From: Bacillus sp. FJAT-26390
Lineage (GTDB): Bacteria > Bacillota > Bacilli > Paenibacillales > Paenibacillaceae
Direction: 5' to 3'
NCBI RefSeq assembly: GCF_001682865.1
Contig: NZ_MAQX01000033.1
Location: forward strand, 62,001 to 126,000
Length of the DNA: 64,000 nt
In this document: piece after piece, positions 42,547 to 50,897 of the stretch
Layout of the letters: every line of letters begins with the position of its first letter
How positions within the stretch are numbered: position 1 is the stretch's first letter
Made by a program: the position numbers and the translations under genes
The notes under the pieces: model-generated
Databases searched by the model: none
Seen by the model: the letters and a program-made list of their open reading frames with translations, nothing else
Told to the model about the DNA's origin: nothing

Positions 42547-42963
42547 CTATTTATCCTTGTATCTTTCTAAGCCTTTATATACACCGGTTGGCTTATATGC
42601 GCTTTTTACTTCAGCCTGCTTAGCGAGGTTATCGAACATTTCCTTTTTGTCCTTCTCGATCCGATGACGGCAGTTGTCGCAAAGATGATGATCGCGTATT
42701 AGCGTCCCGCAGGATTCGCATGGATACGACATATTAGGAGCGTTCACGATCGAAATACGTCCCTCGCGGATAAATTTCGTGATTTGTTTAATGGACACAC
42801 CGGTAGCATCTGCCACCTCAGTAATAATCGAACCCTTGAACTCACGCAAAAAGTTTGCGCAAAGCTCGTACTCTTTATCAATATCTCGCATGCATGACGG
42901 GCATACATCTCTAAAATTTTTGGCAAAAAGCTTACCGCAGCGAGGACAATTATCCAAATTCAT
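42547..42963 (-). CDS. YvyF-like flagellar operon protein with two zinc-ribbon pairs
   Basis: 138 residues from ATG 42963 (MNLDNCPRCGKLFAKN), with GGAGGG upstream. Two CxxC pairs near the start (Cys 6, 9, 21 and 24) and two more near residues 80-100 (CESCG and CDNC) suggest zinc binding at both ends of a helix-turn-helix-like middle (VADATGVSIKQITKFIREG). B. subtilis YvyF sits at the same place, between comFC and flgM; its role is unclear, perhaps regulatory given the HTH-like segment. The longer frame to 42999 lacks a ribosome-binding site. Confidence 0.85.
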   Translation of the reverse strand: MNLDNCPRCGKLFAKNFRDVCPSCMRDIDKEYELCANFLREFKGSIITEVADATGVSIKQITKFIREGRISIVNAPNMSYPCESCGTLIRDHHLCDNCRHRIEKDKKEMFDNLAKQAEVKSAYKPTGVYKGLERYKDK

Positions 42964-43077
42964 CGCTCTGAGCCCTCCTTTTTCTGTCAAAAGAATCATA
43001 TGATTAGCTTTATTCTAATCGAAAGCGTTAACTTTTTCACTATGAATCTATTTACGATCCTATGAATATTATATCGC

Positions 43078-43959
43078 TTAGGAGCGCGCCCAGGTCAAAA
43101 TGTATATTTCCAGCGGACGCTTCGCCAGCCGATGCAATTCTTGCGAGCAGGCTTCTGCCGTGCTTCCCGTCGTATAAATGTCATCAATGAGGAGGAGCCG
43201 AATCGTTTTCCGAGAGGGCTGTGCTTTAGAGGCAGGGTCAAGCAAAATGCGAAGCAAGCCAACGTTCACGCTAAAAAGAGACCTTGTATCTCGCATTCTT
43301 TCGGAGCGAGTTTTGAAGCTTTGCTTCTCCGAATGGCGCGCACGGACAAGCAGGTCCAGAAGCTGCAAGCGATAGCGCTTCGCAACATGGCTTGCAAGCT
43401 GCTCTGCTTGATTGAAGCCCCTCTCGCTTGCTCGTTCTTCACTGATAGGGACATAGGTGACGGCATCCCAATAATCTGCTAATTTCCATTTTGATATTTT
43501 AGCATTTCCGCTTGCCGCATTTTGTCGCTCCGCAATCTCAGCGGTCATCGCCTCTATAACAGGCAGCAGCATATCGCCTAGCAATGGGGCCAATCGTTCG
43601 TTCCCACGATATTTATATAGAGCGAGCATCGCCCTCATCGCTGGGTCATAATAAACCGCGCTGCGGTTGCATACGAATGCACGATGCGGACTGCGTATGC
43701 AGTCCTCGCATGCGATGCCGCGGCCGCATCTGGAACAGGCGATGCGGGTGAGCCATGGGATTGCGGAGAGGCATGCTCCGCAAAGCGACTTTCGAAGCTG
43801 GGGAGTCAGCTTCGATGGGTTGGAGCTGCCCGGGCTGCGAGCCTCGGTTCGCGGTTTGCCGCATAAGAGACATGCGGCAGACGTTGGAGCGAGCAGCTCC
43901 GCGGTAGTGGCGAAGGCGGATTGGAGACGCCGGAGCCATGCTTGCGGCGAGTCGGTCAC
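43078..43959 (-). CDS. comFC: ComF-family phosphoribosyltransferase-like protein ComFC
   Basis: Cytosolic competence protein that partners with ComFA during DNA uptake. 293 residues from GTG 43959, which overlaps the comFA stop as GTGA and has GAGGAGG 9 bases ahead. An N-terminal zinc-finger region has CLLCGKP and CSRCGRGIACEDC; the C-terminal part is a type I PRTase fold with the PRPP loop LLIDDIYTTGST near residue 255. No nucleotide product is known. The stretch upstream of 43959 in the same frame is comFA-overlapping and not part of the gene. Confidence 0.93.
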   Translation of the reverse strand: MTDSPQAWLRRLQSAFATTAELLAPTSAACLLCGKPRTEARSPGSSNPSKLTPQLRKSLCGACLSAIPWLTRIACSRCGRGIACEDCIRSPHRAFVCNRSAVYYDPAMRAMLALYKYRGNERLAPLLGDMLLPVIEAMTAEIAERQNAASGNAKISKWKLADYWDAVTYVPISEERASERGFNQAEQLASHVAKRYRLQLLDLLVRARHSEKQSFKTRSERMRDTRSLFSVNVGLLRILLDPASKAQPSRKTIRLLLIDDIYTTGSTAEACSQELHRLAKRPLEIYILTWARS

Positions 43960-46073
43960 TTTGACGAGCCTCCTCTGCTGGCGGGGAGCAAGTAGCCTTC
44001 CTTGCGAGCCATGCGGTTCATCGATTGAATGTGGCGAACGGCCGATACTAGCGAACGATTGCGTTCGCGGCTGCAAAAATAAACGCGGCCGAACGGGTCT
44101 TCGGCGGATCGCCCTGCCCTACCTGCCATTTGGACCAAGGATGCTTCGTCAAAAAGCCGTCCATCCGCATCTAGAATGTAGACATCGCTTCTCGGAATGG
44201 TGACCCCTCGCTCTAATATGGTGGTCGTGACCAGCACCCGAATTTCCCTCGCGCGAAAACGTTGAACCTTCTCCGATCGACCATCATCCTGTGATGAGGT
44301 TGCTGCTACGGATGGATGGTTTAACACAGCTCGCAGCAATGCAGCCATTGGCTCGGTCTGCGCGATTTGCTGAACGAATACAAACAGCTGGGCATTTCTC
44401 TCAATGGAGGCCTTCATAGCCGCCAGCAGCTTGGATGGCAGCTTTCGCTGCTGCAGCATTTGTTTCACTGCCGGCGTTTGGTAAAGGCGCGGAACGGGCA
44501 GCGGATGACGATGATAGCGCACGGGTACCCTAGCATGCGGAAGCTTACCGCGCTTCGCTGCTCGCTGCAGCTCCGCTGGCGGCGTAGCGGATAATAGCAG
44601 CCGGGCAGCGCCAGGCGCGCAGCTTTTGTCCGCCGCATAATGCAGGATAGGGTCGCCGGCGTAGGGAAAGGCGTCAAGCTCGTCTACAACGACTAAGTCA
44701 AAGCCCTGATAGAAACGCAGAAGCTGATGCGTCGTAGCTAATGTGATATCCCCGGCCTCCCAGCGCTGTTCGCTGCCGCCATACAAGGTTACTACTGAAG
44801 CCGCCGGGAATGCTTTGCGAATACGTGGATCCAGCTCGATCACGACATCGCGGCGCGGCGTTGCGATAAGCGCCTTGCCGCCCCGCAGCAGTACCGATTC
44901 CACCAGCGGAAAAATCATTTCGGTTTTGCCCGCTCCCGTAACCGCCCATAATAAAAAATCTCTCGTCTCCACGGATTTGCTTGTTGACCGCAATGCTTCG
45001 TTCTCTTCCTCTTCGACGAAACGAAGCGCCTTCGCAGCTGCAGCGCTCTGCGCTGGGCTCAGGCTCCATTTCGCAAGCCGCCGCTCCAAAGGCAACGGCT
45101 TGAGCGGCCGGCCACGTCCCGCCTGCACCCCATGAAGCGCAGGATGCTGCCCTATAACGAGCAGCTCGCATTCACGGCTTCGCCCCATTCCAATGCACGC
45201 CGTACAATAGGCGCACAACCGCCCGCACGCGGCACATGCCGTGCGGTGCATGAGCGCCTCACCGCTCCCGCAGCGCAAACAGCTGCGCTCGCGCCTGCGG
45301 CGCCCCATAGCGTCCAATCGCCCGCCATCCCCGGCGGCGATCGATCCGCTCAGGCGTACCCGCCCGAGCAGCGCGGCAAGCTGGAGCACTCCGCTCCAGC
45401 TCACCGCGGCGCCGGGCCCGCCCGCGCCAGCGAGCAGGGCGAGCGCCTCGCTTCGCAAAAGCGCACGTCCCTGCATCAAACCCGCGGCAAGCTGCGCTCC
45501 CGCCCCGATCTCTCCCAGCTCCGCCTCACTAATCGCCCGCTCCCGCTCTCCCCTTTGCTTGCGCACAGCGCCAACATGCGCAGCAGCATCCAACTTTCGC
45601 CATTCGCTCGCCGAATCCCTTTCAACTTTCCACTGCTCCACCAAGCCAAACAAGCTCCCCTCTCTCGCCTTTTCCCGCTTTCCTCCGCCACCTAGCGGCC
45701 ACCATCGCCCGCTGCCAGCTGCTTTCCCTTCATTTTCCCCGCCTCGCTTAGCTATCTCAACACAAGCAAGCAGCAGCTCTATCCACTCCTCATGCTCCGC
45801 TCTCTTCCTTCTTCCGCTTGCTTTCATGTCCAATGCAGCCTTTCTCTCTTTGCTTCTCTTATGCCTGTCTTCCCAAAGCGCAGCTGCAAGGCAAGCATCG
45901 CCAAGCGGCAGTGGCTCCTTTAACAGCCAGCCAGAATCAGCTGTCTTCTCATTCAGACGCCCTGCTTTCCCAAATCTACCGTCCATCCAAAACTGCTTAT
46001 CTATCTCCGGATTAATCGTTACCGCGGCCTGCCAACACCCTCGGACCTCCACAACATACACATGAGCCTTCAT
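43956..46073 (-). CDS. comFA: DEAD/DEAH-box DNA-uptake helicase ComFA, with long N-terminal region
   Basis: ATP-driven motor helping to pull single-stranded DNA into the cell. About 705 residues against about 460 in B. subtilis. The first 240 or so residues are charged, Arg/Ala/Glu-rich and not recognisable; a four-cysteine zinc finger follows (SCLRCGSG, then CAACGRLCAYC), then the helicase core with Walker A WAVTGAGKTEM, VVVDELDAFPY, SATPP and a C-terminal RMAGRAGRSAEDPFGR motif. The start is uncertain: ATG 46073 (MKAHVYVVEVRG) has AAGGGG too close, but the ATG at 46166 lies inside a terminator. GC content and ORF overlap are high in this gene. Confidence 0.9.
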   Translation of the reverse strand: MKAHVYVVEVRGCWQAAVTINPEIDKQFWMDGRFGKAGRLNEKTADSGWLLKEPLPLGDACLAAALWEDRHKRSKERKAALDMKASGRRKRAEHEEWIELLLACVEIAKRGGENEGKAAGSGRWWPLGGGGKREKAREGSLFGLVEQWKVERDSASEWRKLDAAAHVGAVRKQRGERERAISEAELGEIGAGAQLAAGLMQGRALLRSEALALLAGAGGPGAAVSWSGVLQLAALLGRVRLSGSIAAGDGGRLDAMGRRRRERSCLRCGSGEALMHRTACAACGRLCAYCTACIGMGRSRECELLVIGQHPALHGVQAGRGRPLKPLPLERRLAKWSLSPAQSAAAAKALRFVEEEENEALRSTSKSVETRDFLLWAVTGAGKTEMIFPLVESVLLRGGKALIATPRRDVVIELDPRIRKAFPAASVVTLYGGSEQRWEAGDITLATTHQLLRFYQGFDLVVVDELDAFPYAGDPILHYAADKSCAPGAARLLLSATPPAELQRAAKRGKLPHARVPVRYHRHPLPVPRLYQTPAVKQMLQQRKLPSKLLAAMKASIERNAQLFVFVQQIAQTEPMAALLRAVLNHPSVAATSSQDDGRSEKVQRFRAREIRVLVTTTILERGVTIPRSDVYILDADGRLFDEASLVQMAGRAGRSAEDPFGRVYFCSRERNRSLVSAVRHIQSMNRMARKEGYLLPASRGGSSK

Positions 46074-46142
46074 TCCCCTTCTCTCCCCTCGCACTCTTCC
46101 TTTAATCAATAGCAAAACGCTTCCTCTAATCCCCCGAACGAC

Positions 46143-46188
46143 AAAAAAGCACACCCAACAACGCATCCCGCGTCATTGAGTGTGCTTC
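46143..46188 (-). terminator. Terminator of the gene at 46.2-46.7 kb
   Basis: Minus-strand GAAGCACAC pairs with GTGTGCTT, with inner paired bases, and TTTTTTG follows. It shows that comFA must start downstream of about 46143. Confidence 0.7.
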
Positions 46189-46220
46189 ACTCCGGTTTTT
46201 CAATTACAGAAAATTATATA

Positions 46221-46682
46221 CTAAAATGGCATTTTCGACAAATCCGACGGATTTTGCAAATCAATCAGCACCGCATGATCAGACTGCGATACAATTCCTT
46301 CTGCCTGCAGCAGCCATAGCAGCTGTGTGCCGTCAACTCCATCCTTTTGTGAGCGCTTACCACCCTCGGTTTCCGTTTGCGGCACATTTTCTCCGGAGTG
46401 TATCGTAACCTTATTGCCGCTTCTAGCCAACCGTTCGACAATAGCACGCGTCTCATCCGTCACTCCACGATCGACAATGGTCAGGCGGACATCCTTGCCC
46501 ATCCTTCTCGAGAAAGAAAACAATGAACGCATATGCCATTCCATATTTTTTTGCCGAACGTCCGCTACAAACACATAATGCTTGCTGGATTGCTGTCTTC
46601 TGCGCCGAATTCGAAACGCCAGATGCACCGACAATGCAGCCAAAGCATAACATCCAATCACTAAAAGTAGAAGCTCAAACAT
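46221..46682 (-). CDS. Small membrane-anchored protein of unknown function
   Basis: 153 residues from ATG 46682, with GAGGAGG about 8 bases ahead. One hydrophobic helix (about 2-24) is followed by a basic stretch (RIRRRRQQSSK), then a soluble domain with an alternating beta/alpha pattern (HYVFVADVRQKN, VRLTIVDRGVTDET, KVTIHSGENV and HAVLIDLQNPSDL). The pattern resembles a nucleotide-sugar or Rossmann-like fold, but no catalytic motif is visible. It stands alone between comFA and a divergent LPXTG gene, with its own terminator. I do not recognise the family. Confidence 0.75.
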   Translation of the reverse strand: MFELLLLVIGCYALAALSVHLAFRIRRRRQQSSKHYVFVADVRQKNMEWHMRSLFSFSRRMGKDVRLTIVDRGVTDETRAIVERLARSGNKVTIHSGENVPQTETEGGKRSQKDGVDGTQLLWLLQAEGIVSQSDHAVLIDLQNPSDLSKMPF

Positions 46683-46831
46683 AGCGGCCACCTCCTCTTT
46701 GTGACACTATATGCCACGAAGCGCCCACTGGTTCCGCAAGCGGAGGACAAGATGACAAAATGTGCGCCATGTCCAAGAGATACCCGGTTTTATGCTGAAA
46801 ATAATAGTCAAATTACGACAAAGAAACACCC

Positions 46832-46859
46832 TTGAGCAATTTATTATATATGTTATCAT
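46832..46859 (+). promoter_or_regulatory. Candidate promoter of the 47-kb LPXTG gene
   Basis: TTGAGC (46832-46837), 16-base spacer, TATCAT (46854-46859) with TGT extension. It gives a leader of about 180 bases before the LPXTG start. Confidence 0.5.
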
Positions 46860-46947
46860 CGAACTACATCCTTGCATAAGTACGTTTTTCAAGCATAGAT
46901 TACAGGGAGAAGGTGGACTTCGTTCAATCGTAAAAGCTAGGGAAGCG

Positions 46948-46995
46948 ATGAAGTATAATCTGCATATGGACACTTGGATTATATGGAGCCAATAG
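46948..46995 (+). CDS. Upstream ORF of 15 codons before the LPXTG gene
   Basis: ATG 46948 follows AGGG at 5 bases and encodes MKYNLHMDTWIIWSQ, ending in TAG at 46993-46995. It ends 10 bases before the left arm of a hairpin that covers the next ribosome-binding site, the layout of a translational-attenuation leader. Whether it is translated is unknown. Confidence 0.35.
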   Translation: MKYNLHMDTWIIWSQ

Positions 46996-47005
46996 TGTAA
47001 CCGGC

Positions 47006-47036
47006 CCTCTTAGAACCCACTATCTACTCTAAGAGG
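47006..47036 (+). promoter_or_regulatory. Hairpin sequestering the Shine-Dalgarno of the LPXTG gene
   Basis: CCTCTTAGA (47006-47014) and TCTAAGAGG (47028-47036) pair perfectly over 9 bases around a 13-base loop. The right arm overlaps GAGGAG, the ribosome-binding site of the ATG at 47047. There is no T-run, so it looks translational rather than a terminator. Confidence 0.6.
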
Positions 47037-47046
47037 AGAGTGAACG

Positions 47047-48807
47047 ATGCGTTATTGGAAAAAGCAGTTTACTATGAGCTTGGTCATTATATTAATCCTT
47101 TCGCTTGCGCTTGGTTCCTTCGTTATGGCTGAAGGACAGAACGGTGGTGGCCAGAGCAGCGGAGGCGGGGCTACTACACCCGTACCTAACACCGAAAATA
47201 GCTGCCAGAACTATTCGAACGACCGCAATAACGTTATTGCCAGCCATTCCAATATCGTTGTTAATGGCGACGGCACGGCAACGGCTACCTTTAAGACAAA
47301 GATCGATTGTGTAAGAGTCAGCTTTTCCTCCTATGTGGCTCCTGCTGACTGGGCTCCAGGGCCAGGCGATTTGACGATTCCTTACAATAAGCAGACCTAT
47401 TTTGATGGGCAGTCCATTGCCTTTGATAAAGCTGGCACGTACACCATTACGATTACGATTCCGAAATGCCTTCCTTATCAATTGGACATTTACAGCGGCG
47501 ATTTGCTCAAAGTGCTAGGCACTGGCGCCCATGGCGACAAAATTTTAGCCTGGAATCTAAAGCTGCAAAACAGCTGTACGGGCAATATCGTCATCAATAA
47601 GCTGTTAAACAACGTAGAAGGCGCTCCTCATGCGGGCATCACTTTCGAGCTATGGAAAAATAACCAGCTTTTCAAAAGCGGAGTTACGGGCAGTGACGGC
47701 ACCCTTTCGTTTAATAACCTGCCGATCGGCAATTACGTGTTGAAGGAATTGACACTGGACGGCTTCACAACCGATTTGGCGGTGAACGAGCAAATTGCGG
47801 TTACGACCGACTCTACCCAGTTAAAAGTTGTCATCAATACACCAAAGTTAAAAATTGAATCGGCATGCTCCGTTAACCCGAATGAAACTAGAAGCTGGAA
47901 AGTAACGAACGAAAGCAATATTGATGTCCCGTATTCATGGAAGATAGAAGGCTCTAACCAGACGGGAGCAGGAAGTATTCCATCAAAAGCTACCGTTTCG
48001 TTTTCAACAAATACAGTAGCAGATAGCAATCCTATCGCTAATACCTTAACGGTGTATTGGAGCACCAGTAAACAACTGTTACTCGCAAGCACAGGTGAAT
48101 TATGCGTTACGCCTACGCCTTCAACGACACCGACACCAACGCCTACTGCAACACCTACAGCATCACCGACACCTGATGTGACGCCTACTTTACCGCCAAC
48201 TGCATCACCTACACCGGAGACTACGCCTACTATACCGCCGTCAGCATCGCCTACACCGGAGACTACGCCTACTATACCGCCGTCAGCATCGCCTACGCCG
48301 GAGACTACGCCTACGATACCGCCGTCAGCATCGCCTACACCGGAGACTACACCTACGATACCGCCGTCAGCATCGCCTACACCGGAGACTACGCCTACTA
48401 TACCGCCATCATCAGAACCTACACCGGTGACTACGCCTACTACACCGCCATCATCAGAACCTACACCGGTGACTACGCCTCAGAATACGCCTAACTCAAC
48501 GACGCCAACACCTACGAGTACGCCAACCTCAACACCTGTTGTCTCGACTGCACCTACTCCTACATCATCACCCGAGGTTACTACAATCGTTGAGATCGTG
48601 GATGAGGAGCCGCCAATCGGAGGAATCGATGATAACGAAAATGGCGAGCCGCCTACAGATACCGTTATCGATGTAGCCGAGGATCAAGTTCCGCTTGATA
48701 CGCTTCCAAAAACGGGCGATTCCAGTCCTATCCCGTATTATCTCATTGGCGCCTTTGCCCTTTCAGCCGGCTTCCTATCGCTTCGCAAGAAACGGCAAGG
48801 AAGATAA
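47047..48807 (+). CDS. LPXTG cell-wall-anchored protein with SpaA-like domain and Pro/Thr stalk
   Basis: Surface protein of 586 residues. Signal peptide (1 to about 29), a N-terminal domain of unknown type with paired Cys (about 50-175), a SpaA/Cna_B-like domain (about 178-275, with ELWKNNQLFKSG, NNLPIGNYVLKELTLDGF), another beta-rich region with two Cys, a long Thr/Pro-rich stalk (about 357-520) made largely of 14-residue repeats, and the sortase signal LPKTG (553-557) followed by a hydrophobic segment and a basic tail (RKKRQGR). It resembles the large adhesin at 5.9 kb in architecture and may share its sortase, which is not in the window. The ribosome-binding site is in a hairpin. Confidence 0.88.
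   Translation: MRYWKKQFTMSLVIILILSLALGSFVMAEGQNGGGQSSGGGATTPVPNTENSCQNYSNDRNNVIASHSNIVVNGDGTATATFKTKIDCVRVSFSSYVAPADWAPGPGDLTIPYNKQTYFDGQSIAFDKAGTYTITITIPKCLPYQLDIYSGDLLKVLGTGAHGDKILAWNLKLQNSCTGNIVINKLLNNVEGAPHAGITFELWKNNQLFKSGVTGSDGTLSFNNLPIGNYVLKELTLDGFTTDLAVNEQIAVTTDSTQLKVVINTPKLKIESACSVNPNETRSWKVTNESNIDVPYSWKIEGSNQTGAGSIPSKATVSFSTNTVADSNPIANTLTVYWSTSKQLLLASTGELCVTPTPSTTPTPTPTATPTASPTPDVTPTLPPTASPTPETTPTIPPSASPTPETTPTIPPSASPTPETTPTIPPSASPTPETTPTIPPSASPTPETTPTIPPSSEPTPVTTPTTPPSSEPTPVTTPQNTPNSTTPTPTSTPTSTPVVSTAPTPTSSPEVTTIVEIVDEEPPIGGIDDNENGEPPTDTVIDVAEDQVPLDTLPKTGDSSPIPYYLIGAFALSAGFLSLRKKRQGR
48196..48489 (+). repeat. Seven in-frame 42-base repeats in the stalk
   Basis: Units start at 48196, 48238, 48280, 48322, 48364, 48406 and 48448. 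The first five encode (S/T)ASPTPETTPTI-type units flanked by prolines; the last two encode SSEPTPVTTP variants. Near-identity at DNA level makes slippage or recombination likely, so stalk length may vary between strains. Confidence 0.9.
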
Positions 48808-48844
48808 CCGGTAGGATCAAACCATCTGATAATTGTATTTTCAT

Positions 48845-48882
48845 CTCCGGAGCAGCCTAAAAGGCAGCTTCGGAGTTTTTTT
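48845..48882 (+). terminator. Terminator of the 47-kb LPXTG gene
   Basis: CTCCG-AGC-CCT pairs with AGG-GCT-CGGAG around an AAA loop, followed by seven T. Confidence 0.85.
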
Positions 48883-48915
48883 CGCAGCTCACACCTAACG
48901 GGAGCTAAGCATACA

Positions 48916-48946
48916 AAAAATCCCGCATCATCCGATACGGGATTTT
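48916..48946 (-). terminator. Terminator of degU
   Basis: Minus-strand AAAATCCCG-AT pairs with AT-CGGGATTTT, followed by TTTTTT, 15 bases beyond the degU stop. Confidence 0.85.
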
Positions 48947-48960
48947 TAATGATTTGAAAT

Positions 48961-49692
48961 TTAAAGCGTAACCCAGCCATATTTGATCGATTGAATAACA
49001 GCTTGCGTCCGGTCATCAACTTCCATCTTTTGCAAAATGCTGCTGACGTGGTTTTTAACTGTTTTCTCACTGATAAATAGAAATTCACCAATTAGCTTAT
49101 TGCTCTTGCCTTCAGCCATAAGTCTCAGTACCTCTGCCTCGCGGCGCGTTAGAGGGCTCTCGTCGCCTGCAACGAACTTCACTCCCGGCTCTTGTGCAGC
49201 AGCTGCTCCCGATACGATTCCCATCTCGTCCAAATAAGTCATGCGACGAAGCTGGTTAATCAGCTTGCCAGTAACTTTAGGATGAATGTAGGCATGTCCT
49301 TGAACGACAGAGCGGATGGCATTAATTAACGATTCCGCTTCCATATCCTTAAGCAGGTAGCCTGTAGCCCCTTTGCGAAGCGTTTCAAATACATAGCTCT
49401 CATCGTCATGGATAGATAGAATGATTACCTTAACATCGGGAAACAAGCTTTTCAAACGCTCTGTCGTAACGACACCGTTCTCGATTGGCATATTAATATC
49501 CATCAAAACGATTTCAGGAATCGTGTGATTACAGAACTCCATCACTTGAATGCCGTCGCCGCATTCGCCAATGACTTCAAGATCGTCTTCCATATTCAGA
49601 ATCCGTTTAAGTCCTTCACGAAATAGCTGGTGGTCATCCGCAAGTAAAATTTTGATTGTATTTGCACTGCTTGCAGGTTTCTGGATCATCAT
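48961..49692 (-). CDS. degU: Two-component response regulator DegU
   Basis: NarL/LuxR-type response regulator paired with DegS. 243 residues: receiver domain (about 12-130) with the phospho-acceptor Asp65 in IVLMDINMP and the switch lysine in ATGYLLKDM, then a C-terminal LuxR HTH (about 175-235, LTRREAEVLRLMAEGKSNKLIGE). In B. subtilis DegU~P controls exoenzymes and represses motility, while the unphosphorylated form primes competence. It begins at the degS stop; AAGGAG lies within the degS 3' end. Confidence 0.96.
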   Translation of the reverse strand: MMIQKPASSANTIKILLADDHQLFREGLKRILNMEDDLEVIGECGDGIQVMEFCNHTIPEIVLMDINMPIENGVVTTERLKSLFPDVKVIILSIHDDESYVFETLRKGATGYLLKDMEAESLINAIRSVVQGHAYIHPKVTGKLINQLRRMTYLDEMGIVSGAAAAQEPGVKFVAGDESPLTRREAEVLRLMAEGKSNKLIGEFLFISEKTVKNHVSSILQKMEVDDRTQAVIQSIKYGWVTL

Positions 49693-49693
49693 C

Positions 49694-50854
49694 TTACTCC
49701 TTTCTAGATTCGGCAGTCGTAGGTATGTCTATCATAATTTTCGTCCCTCTACCGGGATTTGAGTCTATATCCATCCTTCCCTCTATCAGCTCAATACGTT
49801 CTCTCATCCCCACCAATCCAAAGTGTGCGTTTTGGCTAGCATCCTGCTCAATTAGTTCGCTATGAAAACCAACGCCGTTGTCCTGAATAACGATAGAAAT
49901 CTGTTGTGGCTGATAGTTAATTTCGAGCAAAACATGAGTAGCACTCGCATGCTTCAAAGCGTTGGTAAAGGCTTCCTGAACCAAGCGGTAAATAGCCGCT
50001 TCCATTGCAGAGGGCATCCGAGCTTCTTTACCGATTAGCTCGAATACGGTATGTATTTTCGTTTTCTCTTCAAAATCCTGCGTGAATTTGCGAAGAGTCG
50101 GCACAAGTCCCAAATCATCCAGCGCCATCGGACGCAAATTAAAAATAATTTTGCGAATTTCTTCTAGGCCGGAACGGACCTGTCCTTTCAAATCTACTAA
50201 TTCTTCCTGTACCATCACAAATTCCTGCTTGATAAGCATTCGTTCTGCAATTTCTGTTCGAAGAACGATATTGGCGAGCGATTGTGCCGGACCGTCATGG
50301 ATTTCTCTCGCGATCCGCTTTCGTTCTTCCTCTTGCGCCAATATGATTTTTAAGCCTAGCAGCTGCCTTGTTTTGGCGGATTCAATGATTCGAGTAACCT
50401 GGTTCAGGTCACCCGCTAAATACTCAAGCACAACATTTATTTGCGAAGCAATCGTTTCAGCTCGCTCAATCGAATTTTCCACATTGCGGACGCGTTTTTG
50501 CAAATCATCCCGACGTGCCTTCAAGTAAGACTCTTTCTCGCGATACACCATCAAATCCAATTGAATTTGAGTAGCCTTCTCATACGCTGACTTAATGTCG
50601 TCTTCCTTGTAGCGTACAAAATCCCGGCTTACTTCTGTTAACCGTATACGCGCACGACGGTAGTCCAGCTCCAACTGATCGACCTTATCGATCGTCTTCA
50701 CCGTTTCCTGAAGAACGATCTCAAGCTCCTGCTCCAGCGACTCAAGCTCCGTGCGCGCCGATTCACATATTTCATAAATCTGATATTTGCTGTCTTCCAT
50801 CACTTCGATTGCATTCTTAATAACTCGATTTATATCGACGGTTAGGTGGTCCAC
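49694..50854 (-). CDS. degS: Two-component sensor kinase DegS
   Basis: Soluble histidine kinase of 386 residues: a long N-terminal coiled coil (about 30-165) as the sensor/signalling part, HisKA_3 with the phospho-accepting His186 in EIHDGPAQSLAN, and a HATPase domain (about 285-386, with VQEAFTNALKHASATHV, DNGVGF and GMRERIELI). No membrane helix is present, as in B. subtilis DegS. GTG start behind AAAGG. It is the first gene of degS-degU. Confidence 0.96.
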   Translation of the reverse strand: MDHLTVDINRVIKNAIEVMEDSKYQIYEICESARTELESLEQELEIVLQETVKTIDKVDQLELDYRRARIRLTEVSRDFVRYKEDDIKSAYEKATQIQLDLMVYREKESYLKARRDDLQKRVRNVENSIERAETIASQINVVLEYLAGDLNQVTRIIESAKTRQLLGLKIILAQEEERKRIAREIHDGPAQSLANIVLRTEIAERMLIKQEFVMVQEELVDLKGQVRSGLEEIRKIIFNLRPMALDDLGLVPTLRKFTQDFEEKTKIHTVFELIGKEARMPSAMEAAIYRLVQEAFTNALKHASATHVLLEINYQPQQISIVIQDNGVGFHSELIEQDASQNAHFGLVGMRERIELIEGRMDIDSNPGRGTKIMIDIPTTAESRKE

Positions 50855-50865
50855 GATAGATCGGC

Positions 50866-50887
50866 AACCTTTCTCTACTTAAAGGTT
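50866..50887 (-). promoter_or_regulatory. Inverted repeat at the degS ribosome-binding site
   Basis: AACCTTT and AAAGGTT (minus strand) form a perfect 7-base stem with an 8-base loop. The second arm contains AAAGG, the only candidate Shine-Dalgarno of degS, so folding would reduce translation. Confidence 0.4.
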
Positions 50888-50897
50888 TATCTATTCT

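Larger units (their letters stand above)
46683..47046. other. Divergent intergenic region with structured leader
   Basis: About 364 bases. It holds a plus-strand promoter candidate, a leader of about 180 bases with a 15-codon ORF, and a hairpin over the ribosome-binding site of the LPXTG gene. AGATTA/TAATCT near 46897 and 46956 could form an additional stem. I recognised no known riboswitch. Confidence 0.5.

Noticed and set aside
45241..46065. Plus-strand 274-codon ORF opposite comFA
   Set aside because: It lies antisense to the clear comFA frame in GC-rich DNA, is Pro/Ser/Ala/Arg-rich with no motif, and has no ribosome-binding site.
46762..46995. 77-codon plus-strand ORF upstream of the 47-kb LPXTG gene
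   Set aside because: It starts upstream of the candidate promoter without a ribosome-binding site. Only its last 15 codons, with their own AGGG, were kept as a possible uORF.
46866..47005. c-di-GMP or other known riboswitch in the 47-kb leader
   Set aside because: The conserved cores of c-di-GMP-I and -II, THF, SAM and cobalamin types could not be found by eye.
48150..48490. Regular repeats that might suggest a CRISPR array
   Set aside because: The units are contiguous without spacers, stay in frame and encode a Pro/Thr stalk.
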